Positions 1 to 8,156 of a stretch of DNA of 64,000 bases are shown piece by piece. Under the pieces are notes generated by a model. It had not been told where the DNA came from. It did no database searches and saw only the letters and a list, made by a program, of their open reading frames with translations. The stretch is from SIG307 sp964545045. GTDB taxonomy: Bacteria > Bacillota > Clostridia > Lachnospirales > Lachnospiraceae. Both the position numbers and the translations under genes were made by a program. The stretch spans positions 138,119 through 202,118 of the forward strand of contig CAZJEN010000002.1 of assembly GCA_964545045.1 (NCBI GenBank). Reading direction: 5' to 3'. Position 1 is the stretch's first letter; each line of letters begins with the position of its first letter.

Positions 1-1330
1 TTAAATAGCCGTATTCGGTGAGCTCTGCCTTAATCTGAACCAAATCCTCTTCATGGCGTGCAATGTCTAATGCGTTTTTAATGGACTCTAAGTGAAGAAT
101 AGCGGATTTTGTTTCAGCCACCTGTTCCGTCAGAGCCTCGTAGGTACGCTTTAATTTATTATACTTTTCGAAATAACGCTTTGCATTGTCCAGTGCAGAC
201 ATAGTCTCATCTAACGGAATGGTCAGTGGTTCGTCGGTGTAGTAATTGGTGACGGTGGTTTCCTTGGCACCCGGTTCCACACCGTAACCGTAGGCGGTAA
301 GCAGCTCACCGTATACTTTAAATTTATCACGGGATTCTGTGTCCTTTAACTGCTTAATCTGCAAATCGTACTTTTTCACTTCACGCTCTAACGCAGATTG
401 CAATACGCGACGCAAATCTGAGGAACGCTGACGGATACGGGTGACGGTATTTTTCTCGGAATAAAAGTCCTGAAGCAGTGCGGATACCGAAACAAAATCC
501 TCTGTCTCGTAAGGTTCTTCCTCGTAAAGGGTAAGAGTAGTAGCGGAAAAAGCCACCGGTTCTCCGTCCTTGCGCACCAGATTTGGTGTGAATTCTCCGT
601 TTTTGATATCCTCCGTAAGTTCCGTAAATACACGGAACAAATGGCGCAAAAAGTCTTCAGAAAACTCTGTGGCGGACATGTCAGGTGCAAGTCCCGCGCG
701 GTGACAAAGCTCGTTGGCGGTTTGCGGCGAAAGTCCGGTAAAGGTAGTATACAGAGCCTTAGAAAGATCCATCGGCTTTTCACGCAAGGTCAAAAATTCC
801 TCAAAGGAAACGGTCAGCGGGTCCAGCTTTTCCTGGGTCTGCGGAATAAAGTACGGGCGTCCCGGCAGAACCTCCCGGACGGAGCTGACCATGCCGGATA
901 CACGCTTAATGGAATCCAGAATCATGCCGTTTTCGTCTACCAGGATAATGTTGCTGTGCTTGCCCATGAGCTCCACCATAATGTGCTTTTGACAAACGTC
1001 TCCCAGCTCATTTAAATGCTCCACCGTAAAGTCCACAATACGCTCCAGACCCGGTTGTGTTACAGAAAGAATCCGGGCACTGTTAAAGTGCTTGCGGAGC
1101 AGCATACAGAAATTCGGCGCGGTCAGCGGGCTCTGCTTACCGTCCTCTGTCAGATACAGAAGCGGAAGAGATGCGTCCGCGGAAATCAAAAGCTTATAGG
1201 TGTCATAGTTTTTTATTTGTAACTGCAGCTCGTCCTTTTCCGGTTGGGCAATCTTTACGATGCGTCCGCCGGTTAAGGTGTCGGAAAGCTCTTTAACTAA
1301 AGCTGCGGTCATAAGTCCGTCAAATGCCAT
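1..1330 (-). CDS. rqcH: NFACT family protein RqcH, N-terminal part (runs off the window)
   Basis: RqcH recognises stalled 50S subunits carrying peptidyl-tRNA and adds C-terminal alanine tails in bacterial ribosome-associated quality control. It was formerly annotated as fibronectin-binding protein A. The 443 visible codons begin MAFDGLMTAALVKEL and contain the NFACT-N features, including KIAQP near residue 28 and VELMGKHSNIIL. A helical, charged coiled-coil follows in the last third; no stop is reached and the NFACT-R part lies outside. The start is supported by AAAGGA a few bases upstream. It is divergent from the response regulator, with a 226-base gap between them. Family assignment is from motif recall and I am confident of it. 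Confidence 0.9.
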   Translation of the reverse strand, partial: MAFDGLMTAALVKELSDTLTGGRIVKIAQPEKDELQLQIKNYDTYKLLISADASLPLLYLTEDGKQSPLTAPNFCMLLRKHFNSARILSVTQPGLERIVDFTVEHLNELGDVCQKHIMVELMGKHSNIILVDENGMILDSIKRVSGMVSSVREVLPGRPYFIPQTQEKLDPLTVSFEEFLTLREKPMDLSKALYTTFTGLSPQTANELCHRAGLAPDMSATEFSEDFLRHLFRVFTELTEDIKNGEFTPNLVRKDGEPVAFSATTLTLYEEEPYETEDFVSVSALLQDFYSEKNTVTRIRQRSSDLRRVLQSALEREVKKYDLQIKQLKDTESRDKFKVYGELLTAYGYGVEPGAKETTVTNYYTDEPLTIPLDETMSALDNAKRYFEKYNKLKRTYEALTEQVAETKSAILHLESIKNALDIARHEEDLVQIKAELTEYGYL

Positions 1331-1361
1331 GGTGATGTCCTTTCTTGATTTATTGGAATAT

Positions 1362-1391
1362 AGTGTACCACGAAAGCAGGTGGATTGTCAC
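1362..1391 (-). promoter_or_regulatory. possible promoter of rqcH
   Basis: On the minus strand GTGACA (1391-1386) and TACACT (1367-1362) are separated by 18 bases, about 30 bases before the rqcH start. The match is moderate. The rest of the intergenic region shows only the promoter of the divergent regulator gene. Confidence 0.35.
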
Positions 1392-1455
1392 TAAGAAAAA
1401 GAAAATTGATTTTGAGAAAGAAGTGAAGTTGTCCGAAAGAGGGACATATGGCATA

Positions 1456-1484
1456 TTGTGTTTTCATGGGGAAATCGCTATAAT
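1456..1484 (+). promoter_or_regulatory. promoter of the response regulator gene
   Basis: TTGTGT (1456-1461), a 17-base spacer and a perfect TATAAT (1479-1484) lie about 70 bases before the regulator ATG. This suggests the regulator is made from its own sigma-A promoter, separately from the ABC genes behind it. Confidence 0.6.
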
Positions 1485-1556
1485 AAAAATGATTGAATTG
1501 TAGAAAAAAGAACAAAAAGGTTTGCAAATAAAGCAGAATAAATAAGGGGTATACAT

Positions 1557-2222
1557 ATGAAAACAATTTTAATCGTGGATGATGATTTACATATCGGGAA
1601 TATGCTCGAAGAAGTGCTGACCAAGGAAGGCTACGGGGTACTGCGGGCGTATTCCGGCACAGAGGCGGTGCTCTTGTTGTCGCAGCAAACACCGGATTTG
1701 GTACTGTTGGATTTGATGCTTCCGGGACTGTCCGGAGAAGAAGTGCTGCCAAAAATCAAAGGAATTCCGGTGATTATCGTCAGTGCAAAGGTGGACGTGG
1801 ACAATAAGGTGGATTTGCTTCTCGGCGGTGCGGCGGATTATATTACAAAGCCATTTCATACGAAGGAACTGTTGGCACGGATTGCGGTGCAGTTGAGAGA
1901 AGGAAAAGGAGTGAGTTCGGATACCGGACTTGTGTTTGAAGAAATCCAAATGAATACCGGGACGCATCAGGTAACTGTGGCGGAAACGGAGATAAAACTG
2001 ACCCGTACGGAATATGCAATTTTGAAACTGCTTTTGCAAAATCCGAAGCAAGTAGTGACAAAGACAGTACTGCTTGACCGAATTTCACAGGATACGCCGG
2101 ATTGTACAGAAAGTTCTTTAAAAATGCATGTAAGCAATTTGCGTAAGAAATTGAAAGAGGTAAATAACAAGGATTATATCGAAGCGGTTTGGGGCATCGG
2201 GTTTAAATTAAAAACAGAGTAA
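1557..2222 (+). CDS. OmpR/PhoB-family response regulator
   Basis: Cytoplasmic two-component regulator of 221 residues. The receiver domain spans about residues 1-115: acidic pocket DDD at 8-10, phosphoacceptor D52 in LVLLDLMLPG, S76 and K98 in ITKPF. A winged-helix Trans_reg_C domain follows (about 125-221), ending in the typical GIGFKL. AAGGGG precedes the ATG. The partner kinase is probably the product at 4087-4977, separated from it by an ABC ATPase and permease. This arrangement recalls BceRS/VncRS-type modules that sense cell-envelope-active peptides, but the actual stimulus cannot be read from the sequence. Its likely target is the set of TCTTTAC repeats just downstream of the gene. Confidence 0.92.
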   Translation: MKTILIVDDDLHIGNMLEEVLTKEGYGVLRAYSGTEAVLLLSQQTPDLVLLDLMLPGLSGEEVLPKIKGIPVIIVSAKVDVDNKVDLLLGGAADYITKPFHTKELLARIAVQLREGKGVSSDTGLVFEEIQMNTGTHQVTVAETEIKLTRTEYAILKLLLQNPKQVVTKTVLLDRISQDTPDCTESSLKMHVSNLRKKLKEVNNKDYIEAVWGIGFKLKTE

Positions 2223-2223
2223 A

Positions 2224-2281
2224 TCTTTACCATATCTTTACTGTTTTCTTTACCGGTTTCTTTACTGTTTCCTGTTATGAT
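2224..2281 (+). promoter_or_regulatory. four phased TCTTTAC repeats and a -10 box: likely regulator-dependent promoter
   Basis: The heptamer TCTTTAC occurs at 2224-2230, 2235-2241, 2247-2253 and 2259-2265, with starts 11-12 bases apart, close to one helical turn. A TATGAT -10 candidate follows at 2276-2281 with no good -35 hexamer. Direct repeats with this spacing next to a weak -35 are typical of OmpR-family activator sites. They lie between the regulator gene and the ABC genes, so the regulator probably activates the transporter-kinase genes here. Confidence 0.6.
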
Positions 2282-2310
2282 GATGGCATCAAAGAGAAAG
2301 GAGATTATTT

Positions 2311-3225
2311 ATGGAGTATGTTTTGACAACCGAGAATTTAAGCAAAAAATATAAGCACGGGTTTGCATTAAACGGGTTGTCGATGCATGTCCCAAAGGGG
2401 GCTGTCTATGGGTTTGTGGGAAGAAACGGAGCCGGAAAATCAACGGTGATTCGCATGATTTCCGGATTGCAGACGCCTACATCCGGAGAATATACCTTAT
2501 TTGGGAAAAAAGGAACGGAACGGGAAATCGGAAAGTCCCGCAGAAGAATGGGGGTTATGTTCGAAACAACGTCGGTGTATCTGAATATGACGGCGGAGGA
2601 GAACTTAAAGCAGCAGTACCGGGTGCTTGGGATTCCTTCTTTTGACGGGATAACGGACATTTTGAACATGGTAGGTATTCCGGATACCGGCAAGAAAAAG
2701 GCAAAGCATTTTTCCATGGGAATGCAAAAACGCCTCAGTATTGCCTTGGCTCTTTGCGGAGACCCGGATTTTCTTGTATTGGATGAGCCGTTAAACGGTC
2801 TGGATCCGCAGGGTATCGTTCAAATTAGAGAACTGCTTTTAAAGTTAAATAGAGAAAAGCAGGTGACCGTTCTTATGTCCGGACATATTTTGGAGGAATT
2901 GTCCAAAATAGCAACGCATTACGGCTTTGTGGACAAAGGCCGCATTGTGAAAGAAATCAGTGCGAAGGAATTGGAGGCTTCCTGTAAAAAGTGTATCACG
3001 GCGGAGGTAAGTGATGTGAAAGTGCTGGCACGGATACTGGATATGAAGAGGACGGAGTATACCGTTTTGTCGGAAAGAAATGTCGAAATCTTCGATGAAA
3101 TCAGTATTACGGAACTGGTACATTTATTGGAAGCCGAGGGTTGTGTACTGTATCGTGTAACAGAACGGGAAGCAACTCTGGAGTACTATTATATCAATTT
3201 GGTAGGAGGTAAAGAGTATGAGTAA
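2311..3225 (+). CDS. ABC transporter ATP-binding protein
   Basis: Nucleotide-binding subunit of 304 residues for an ABC-2 type transporter. Walker A GRNGAGKST is at 37-45, the signature appears as the variant FSMGMQKR near 134-141, Walker B FLVLDEP is at 154-160 and the switch histidine is H192 (SGHIL). The C-terminal 80 residues are the extra domain often seen on antibiotic or bacitracin (BcrA-like) exporters. AGAAAGGAG lies just before the ATG. The gene overlaps the permease gene by 8 bases, implying coupled synthesis of the pair. The substrate is unknown; antimicrobial peptide export or sensing is an inference from linkage to a two-component system. Confidence 0.9.
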   Translation: MEYVLTTENLSKKYKHGFALNGLSMHVPKGAVYGFVGRNGAGKSTVIRMISGLQTPTSGEYTLFGKKGTEREIGKSRRRMGVMFETTSVYLNMTAEENLKQQYRVLGIPSFDGITDILNMVGIPDTGKKKAKHFSMGMQKRLSIALALCGDPDFLVLDEPLNGLDPQGIVQIRELLLKLNREKQVTVLMSGHILEELSKIATHYGFVDKGRIVKEISAKELEASCKKCITAEVSDVKVLARILDMKRTEYTVLSERNVEIFDEISITELVHLLEAEGCVLYRVTEREATLEYYYINLVGGKEYE

Positions 3226-4048
3226 ACTTATTTCTGCGAATTTTTCGCGGTTATTCCGCAATAAATTCTTTTGGATTTGTTTGGTGCTTGTTGTTGGAGT
3301 GGCAACAGGAATTGCAATTGATTTCAGAATGAGTTATTCGTGGAGTCCGGAATTGTACGGGTATGAAACGGCAGATGCGTGTGTGAAGTATATACCTATT
3401 TTGGCCGGAATTGTTGCACTGTTTGTCAGTCTGTTTGTGGGAGAGGAATATAGTAATAAAACCATTCGGAATAAGATTGCATCCGGCTATTCCAAGGGGA
3501 AAATTTATACTGCAAACTGGTTGGTATGCGCGGTTGTCGGAAGTTTGTTTTATTGGTTGTTTTTCATGATAATTGCACTTCCGATAGCTCCTTGGAAGGG
3601 ACTGGTGAAAGAAAACGGTAATATTGTAGCGGGAATTTTAAGAAGTGCAGAGGTGAATTTTTTTGCCGTTCTGTCAGTGGTTTCTATTGCTGTATTCATT
3701 TCTATGCTTTTGAAAAACAGAGTTATGGGTGTTGTAGTTACGGTGGTTTGTATGCTTCTTCTGTTCCTGGCAGCTGAGTTTATGATGGAAGGTCTCAGAC
3801 AGGAGTTTATATGGAAGAGTTATGAAGGAAGCATGATGAAAATGAGAAATCCGGAATATACAGGCGGAGTACGGGATATAACGCTACAGACCATCATGAA
3901 TGTTCAGCCTTTCGGACAAATGATACAGGTTACAAGAGGATTTGCGGAGGATATAAGAGAATTTATGCTTCCGGTGTACTCCTGTCTGGTGTCGGTGCTG
4001 TTCGGCTTCGGAGGAGCGTATTTGTTCGGAAAAAAGGATTTGGAGTAG
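3218..4048 (+). CDS. ABC-2 type transporter permease
   Basis: Integral membrane protein of 276 residues with about six hydrophobic segments. They lie near residues 17-33, 64-80, 100-125, 145-165, 168-190 and 250-270. The layout, with a large outer loop after the first segment and another before the last, fits ABC-2 permeases such as those partnered with BcrA-like ATPases. AGGAGG sits inside the end of the ATPase gene. It probably forms a 2+2 complex with the upstream ATPase. No substrate motif is visible. Confidence 0.85.
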   Translation: MSKLISANFSRLFRNKFFWICLVLVVGVATGIAIDFRMSYSWSPELYGYETADACVKYIPILAGIVALFVSLFVGEEYSNKTIRNKIASGYSKGKIYTANWLVCAVVGSLFYWLFFMIIALPIAPWKGLVKENGNIVAGILRSAEVNFFAVLSVVSIAVFISMLLKNRVMGVVVTVVCMLLLFLAAEFMMEGLRQEFIWKSYEGSMMKMRNPEYTGGVRDITLQTIMNVQPFGQMIQVTRGFAEDIREFMLPVYSCLVSVLFGFGGAYLFGKKDLE

Positions 4049-4086
4049 AATGCGTTAAATAAACGGAAAATGTTAGGAGAGAAAGC

Positions 4087-4977
4087 ATGACAGACATTCG
4101 GTTGTGGGCCGTTATCGGCGGTATGGCAGTAATCATTGTTGTCTTAGTAATAAAACTTTATAGTGTGCATAGGGCAACGAAAGAGATTACCGAAGCCTTT
4201 GCGGAGCGGCTCGCAACCGATACCAATACGTTGATTGATGTAGCTGGGGATAGGTATGCGAAACGACTGGCTACGGAAATTAATGTACAGTTACGAAAGC
4301 TACGGGAACAGCGCCATCGGTATGTACAGGGAGATGCGGAATTAAAGGCTGCGGTGACAAACATTTCTCATGACTTGCGGACGCCTCTTACGGCAATCCA
4401 GGGCTACCTTGATTTGTTAGAGCAAGTGGATATGCCGGAGGATGGAGCACGTTATGTGGAAATGATGAAAAACCGGGCAGAGCATCTGACTGTGCTTACG
4501 GAGGAGTTGTTCCGGTATTCCGTGCTGTTGTCGGAAGGAAAAGAGCTTGCAAAGGAGACGGTGGTGTTAAATGCGGCTTTGGAGGAAAGTGTGGCAGGCT
4601 TTTATGCGGTCCTTACGGAGCGAGGAATTGTGCCGGAAATCCGCATGCCGCAAGAGAAGGTGGTGAGGATATTAGATGTTTCCGCATTGACCAGAGTGTT
4701 TTCCAATCTGCTGAATAATGCGTTAAAATACAGCGACGGCGATTTGGAAATCGAATTGACGGAAGATGGGGAGATTATCTTTTCCAATACTGCAAAGGGG
4801 TTGGACGAGGTGCAGGTAGGAAAGCTTTTTAACCGGTTCTACACAGTAGATACGTCAAGACGATCTACCGGTTTGGGGCTTGCTATTGCAAAGACTTTGG
4901 TGGAACAAATGGAAGGAAGCATCGGAGCCGGATATGAGGACGGGCGTCTTCGGATTGTCCTGAAGTTTGAGGCTTGA
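4087..4977 (+). CDS. sensor histidine kinase
   Basis: Membrane-bound histidine kinase of 296 residues with one N-terminal transmembrane helix (about 7-24) and no sizeable extracellular domain. The HisKA H-box SHDLRTPLTAIQGYL carries H95. The N-box NLLNNALKYS and the G-box STGLGLAIAKTL of the HATPase domain follow. Kinases with almost no outside domain in such clusters usually sense through the linked ABC transporter, which would fit here but is inference. GGAGAG precedes the ATG. The gene closes the regulator-ABC-kinase cluster. Its stop codon overlaps the -35 box of the next promoter. Confidence 0.92.
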   Translation: MTDIRLWAVIGGMAVIIVVLVIKLYSVHRATKEITEAFAERLATDTNTLIDVAGDRYAKRLATEINVQLRKLREQRHRYVQGDAELKAAVTNISHDLRTPLTAIQGYLDLLEQVDMPEDGARYVEMMKNRAEHLTVLTEELFRYSVLLSEGKELAKETVVLNAALEESVAGFYAVLTERGIVPEIRMPQEKVVRILDVSALTRVFSNLLNNALKYSDGDLEIELTEDGEIIFSNTAKGLDEVQVGKLFNRFYTVDTSRRSTGLGLAIAKTLVEQMEGSIGAGYEDGRLRIVLKFEA

Positions 4978-5002
4978 CATCTTTTTTCGTGCGTGGTAAG
5001 AT
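4974..5002 (+). promoter_or_regulatory. consensus promoter reading into a gene-free region
   Basis: A perfect TTGACA (4974-4979), a 17-base spacer and TAAGAT (4997-5002) form one of the best promoters in the window. No long coding region follows for about 470 bases, so the transcript from about 5009 is probably non-coding. Confidence 0.7.
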
Positions 5003-5193
5003 GAAAGCGTAGTAATAACATTTTTATTTTAAGAAACGAGGATTTTATGTATAGCATTGTAGGAAGAGCAAGATAGGACACCGACAACGAAACAGTTGCA
5101 GGAGCAGCTTTTACGCTAGAAGTCTGCCCTGAGGTATCTGCCTTACAAATGCTTCATAAATCTATTCATAGGATTCGTTATGATGAGGTTATG

Positions 5194-5220
5194 AGCAGAA
5201 CTGTACGGTTCTGCTTTCTT
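5194..5220 (+). terminator. intrinsic terminator, first end of the candidate RNA
   Basis: Perfect 8-base stem AGCAGAAC/GTTCTGCT with loop TGTACG, followed by TTCTT. Confidence 0.55.
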
Positions 5221-5308
5221 AGTATATCGGAGAGTGTTACTTGTGACAGCAAAGGATGCAAAGAACTGCCATATATATACTCCCGGCTCATTCGTATCGA
5301 CTGACAGA

Positions 5309-5355
5309 CCATGGATTTATCGGCTTAATAAGGCGAAATCCGTGGTTTTTCTTTT
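5309..5355 (+). terminator. intrinsic terminator, second end of the candidate RNA
   Basis: CCATGGATTT pairs with AAATCCGTGG (one G-T pair), with further pairing inside the loop, followed by TTTTTCTTTT. It separates the gene-free region from the MutS2-like gene. Confidence 0.7.
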
Positions 5356-5472
5356 GTAAAAATATTTGTGAGCGAAGGAATGTAACAGAGCATGGAAGAT
5401 ACGTAGGTGTTCTTTCGATTGATAGGTAGCGTGTGAGAACAAACGGAGAAAAGAATACAAGGAGTATCAGAA

Positions 5473-7497
5473 ATGAATCGGGAAGAACAATTATTTGAAT
5501 TTGACAAAATAAAAGAGCTTTGGGCAGAGTATGCCCTCACAGAGTCGGCAAAGGAAAAAATATGTACGATAAAGCCGGTACTTTCGGAAGCGGAGCTTTC
5601 CATGTTACAACGGGAGACCAGCCAGGGAAAGCGGATGATAGAGCTTTTAGGAAATCCACCGTTTGCTTCCATACAGGGACTTGCGGAAATCGTGGATATT
5701 TCAGGAAAAGGTGACTGTCTTTCTGTGGAGCAGTTGCTTACGGTACAGCTTTTTCTTACCATGGTACAGCGGCTTAAGAAGTATTTGTGCGGGGGAAAGC
5801 AGTATGAGATTTCCATTGCCTGGTATGAAGAAAACTTAGAGCCTTTGGAGGAACTTCGGGAAAGCATTTATGTGCAGATTGTTAATGAGCAGGTGGCGGA
5901 CAATGCATCGAAGCTGTTAAAGTCCCTGCGTATGGAAATTGTCCAGACCGAGGGCAGGATGAGGGAAAAGGCAGACGGGGTGATGCGTGCTCACAAGGAT
6001 TGTATGTCCGACAGCTTCAGTACCATGCGGAACGGACGTATTTGCGTGCCGGTAAAGAAGGATTGCAAATTTAAGATTTCGGGAACCGTCATTGATAAGT
6101 CCTCCACGGGAGCGACGTTGTTTATGGAGCCTACGGCCTGCGGAGAGTACTATGCCATGCTGCAAAGCTTGAGGATTGACGAGGAAAACGAGGTTCGACG
6201 GATTTTGTATGAGTTAACGGCTAAGGTAGATGCTCACGGAACGGAGTTGAAGGAGAATATTAAGTATATCGAAAAGCTGGATTATATTTTTTCAAAAGGA
6301 AAGCTAAGCCTTCTCTATGACGGCACGGAGCCTGTGATTACAACGGAGCGGGAAATCATCCTTAAGGATGCCAGACATCCGCTGATGAAAAAGGAGGTTT
6401 GTGTACCGCTTCAGTTTCAAATCGGTAACGGTGTTACCGGAATTGTTATTACGGGACCGAACACCGGAGGAAAGACGGTGGCCCTAAAGACAGTGGCATT
6501 GAACTGTATGCTGGCCCAGTGCGGTCTTCATGTATCCTGTAAGGAAGCCACGATTTGCATGAACAGTAACTATCTGTGTGATATCGGTGACGGGCAGAAT
6601 CTGTCGGAAAACCTGTCCACCTTTTCGGCTCATATTACAAACGTATTGGATATTCTGAAACGTGTAAACGACCAAAGTCTGGTGCTGATGGATGAACTTG
6701 GCTCCGGTACGGACCCGCTGGAAGGAATGGGCATTGCGGTGGCAATCTTGGAGGAACTGAAAAAGAGCGGTGCGCTGTTCCTTGTAACCACCCACTACCC
6801 GGAGGTTAAGGTATACGCAGAGCAGACGGAAGGAATTGTTAATGCCCGCATGACCTTTGATAAAGAAAATCTGAAACCGACCTATCAGATGGTCATCGGT
6901 GAAGCGGGAGAAAGTTGTGCATTTCATATCGCTAAGAGGCTTGGGATGCCGGCAGGGATGCTAAAAAGAGCGGAAGCGGCGGCGTATGGAGGAAAACGTC
7001 GGGAAACGAGGAAAGGTGCTTCGATGCAAGGATATAGTGAGTACGACAGCGAGGAAGATAATTCGACGAACGAGACCGGGAACGGAGGTAAAGCTCATAA
7101 CGAGGACGAACTCCAAAAGGAATTCTCACCGCGGATCGTAAAGAAAAAGAAACCTACGCCAAAGAAAGTCAAACAACGCGAATTCCGCATTGGGGACAGT
7201 GTCATGATTTATCCGGATAAGAAAATCGGTATCGTATGCCAACCGGAGAATGAAAAGGGTGTGTTGCAGGTTCAGATGCCCAATAAGAAGATTTGGATCA
7301 ATCATAAGCGGGTAAAGCTTCATGTGGCAGCGGAAGAGTTGTATCCGGAGGATTATGATTTTTCTATCATTTTTGACAGTGTGGAAACTAGGAAGCTGCG
7401 TCATGATATGGAACGGAAACATATGGAGGGTGTGGAGCTTACGCTTACCGGGGCCGAGGCGGAGCGGGCAGAACTGCTTGGAAAGAAGAACAAATAA
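5473..7497 (+). CDS. MutS2-like DNA-binding ATPase lacking the Smr domain
   Basis: ATPase of the MutS superfamily, 674 residues, most like MutS2, which acts on recombination intermediates or collided ribosomes. The core and lever region spans about 1-300. The ATPase has Walker A GPNTGGKT (328-335), the STFSAH segment (382-387), Walker B LVLMDELGSGTDP (403-415) and switch H441. A charged linker (about 500-560) and a KOW-like stretch (GDSVMIYPDKKIGIV) follow. The protein ends after HDMERKHMEG..LLGKKNK, where a full MutS2 (about 780 residues) would continue into the Smr nuclease. The frame closes cleanly and no Smr motif follows, so the loss looks real. A second, full-length mutS2 elsewhere is possible. 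Confidence 0.85.
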   Translation: MNREEQLFEFDKIKELWAEYALTESAKEKICTIKPVLSEAELSMLQRETSQGKRMIELLGNPPFASIQGLAEIVDISGKGDCLSVEQLLTVQLFLTMVQRLKKYLCGGKQYEISIAWYEENLEPLEELRESIYVQIVNEQVADNASKLLKSLRMEIVQTEGRMREKADGVMRAHKDCMSDSFSTMRNGRICVPVKKDCKFKISGTVIDKSSTGATLFMEPTACGEYYAMLQSLRIDEENEVRRILYELTAKVDAHGTELKENIKYIEKLDYIFSKGKLSLLYDGTEPVITTEREIILKDARHPLMKKEVCVPLQFQIGNGVTGIVITGPNTGGKTVALKTVALNCMLAQCGLHVSCKEATICMNSNYLCDIGDGQNLSENLSTFSAHITNVLDILKRVNDQSLVLMDELGSGTDPLEGMGIAVAILEELKKSGALFLVTTHYPEVKVYAEQTEGIVNARMTFDKENLKPTYQMVIGEAGESCAFHIAKRLGMPAGMLKRAEAAAYGGKRRETRKGASMQGYSEYDSEEDNSTNETGNGGKAHNEDELQKEFSPRIVKKKKPTPKKVKQREFRIGDSVMIYPDKKIGIVCQPENEKGVLQVQMPNKKIWINHKRVKLHVAAEELYPEDYDFSIIFDSVETRKLRHDMERKHMEGVELTLTGAEAERAELLGKKNK

Positions 7498-7543
7498 AAC
7501 CGACAAGCTGTGTGTGCCGGAAGGATTTTAGGAGGTAAAGAAT

Positions 7544-8098
7544 ATGATACGCAATATAAAATCAATGGAACCGAAGTATCTTCTCCCTTCCCTTCAATTG
7601 GTGGAGAAAGTATTTTCCGAGTGGGACAGCCCCGAGGAAGGAAAAATAATACGAAGCCTGGTGGAAGAGATTAGGGCAAAGAAATATTATATTCCGGAGC
7701 TGGAACTTATTATGGTGGATGAGGCGGATGAGATGATCGGGTATGCCATGTTTTCCGGATTTCATCTGGAAGGGAAATATGAAGATGAGCTGCTGATTCT
7801 CACGCCGGTGGCGGTAAAGACCGAACTGCAACGGCAGCATATTTCAAAGGATATTCTGGAATATGGCTTTGAGGAGGCAAAAAAGTTAGGCTTTCAGGCA
7901 GTTTTGGTGGAAGGCAATCCACGTAATTATAATAGCAGAGGTTTCTTGCCGAGTTACAAGTTCGGCGTGGAGGCAGGGCCGAATTTAAAACTTCCGCACC
8001 CGGATTGTCTGATGATAAAGGAACTGAAGGAAGGTGCATTAGACCACATAAAGGGATTGGTGGATTATTCCTTTTATGAGGCATTGCATGAAGGATAA
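7544..8098 (+). CDS. GNAT family N-acetyltransferase
   Basis: Cytosolic acetyltransferase of 184 residues. The fold elements are visible: the central strand EMIGYAMFSGF (about 63-75), LLILTPVAVKTELQRQHISKDILEYGFEEAKKLGF as beta4 and the acetyl-CoA loop helix (the usual Q/RxxGxG/A appears as QRQHIS), then AVLVEGNP and YNSRGFLPSYKFG. This is the layout of the YhbS-like GNAT group. AGGAGG stands 8 bases before the ATG. The substrate is unknown. It lies 46 bases after the MutS2-like gene and may share its transcript. Confidence 0.8.
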   Translation: MIRNIKSMEPKYLLPSLQLVEKVFSEWDSPEEGKIIRSLVEEIRAKKYYIPELELIMVDEADEMIGYAMFSGFHLEGKYEDELLILTPVAVKTELQRQHISKDILEYGFEEAKKLGFQAVLVEGNPRNYNSRGFLPSYKFGVEAGPNLKLPHPDCLMIKELKEGALDHIKGLVDYSFYEALHEG

Positions 8099-8156
8099 AG
8101 GAAGGAATCACTGATTGCTTTGACGATTTCGAAGTGATGGAAAGTAAGGTGATGTT

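Larger units (their letters stand above)
5009..5355 (+). ncRNA. candidate structured non-coding RNA
   Basis: The stretch between a consensus promoter and two intrinsic terminators has no credible gene. The best short reading is MYSIVGRAR from 5047. It folds locally: CAAC/GTTG around GAAACA, then GCAG..CTGC around a CTTTTACG loop, then CATA/TATG before the first terminator. RNA ends would be near 5220 (about 210 bases) or 5355 (about 345 bases). Abundant RNAs of Clostridia such as the raiA-type motif have a comparable size and setting. I cannot confirm membership of any family from memory, and it shows no signature of RNase P, SRP or tmRNA. Confidence 0.5.
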
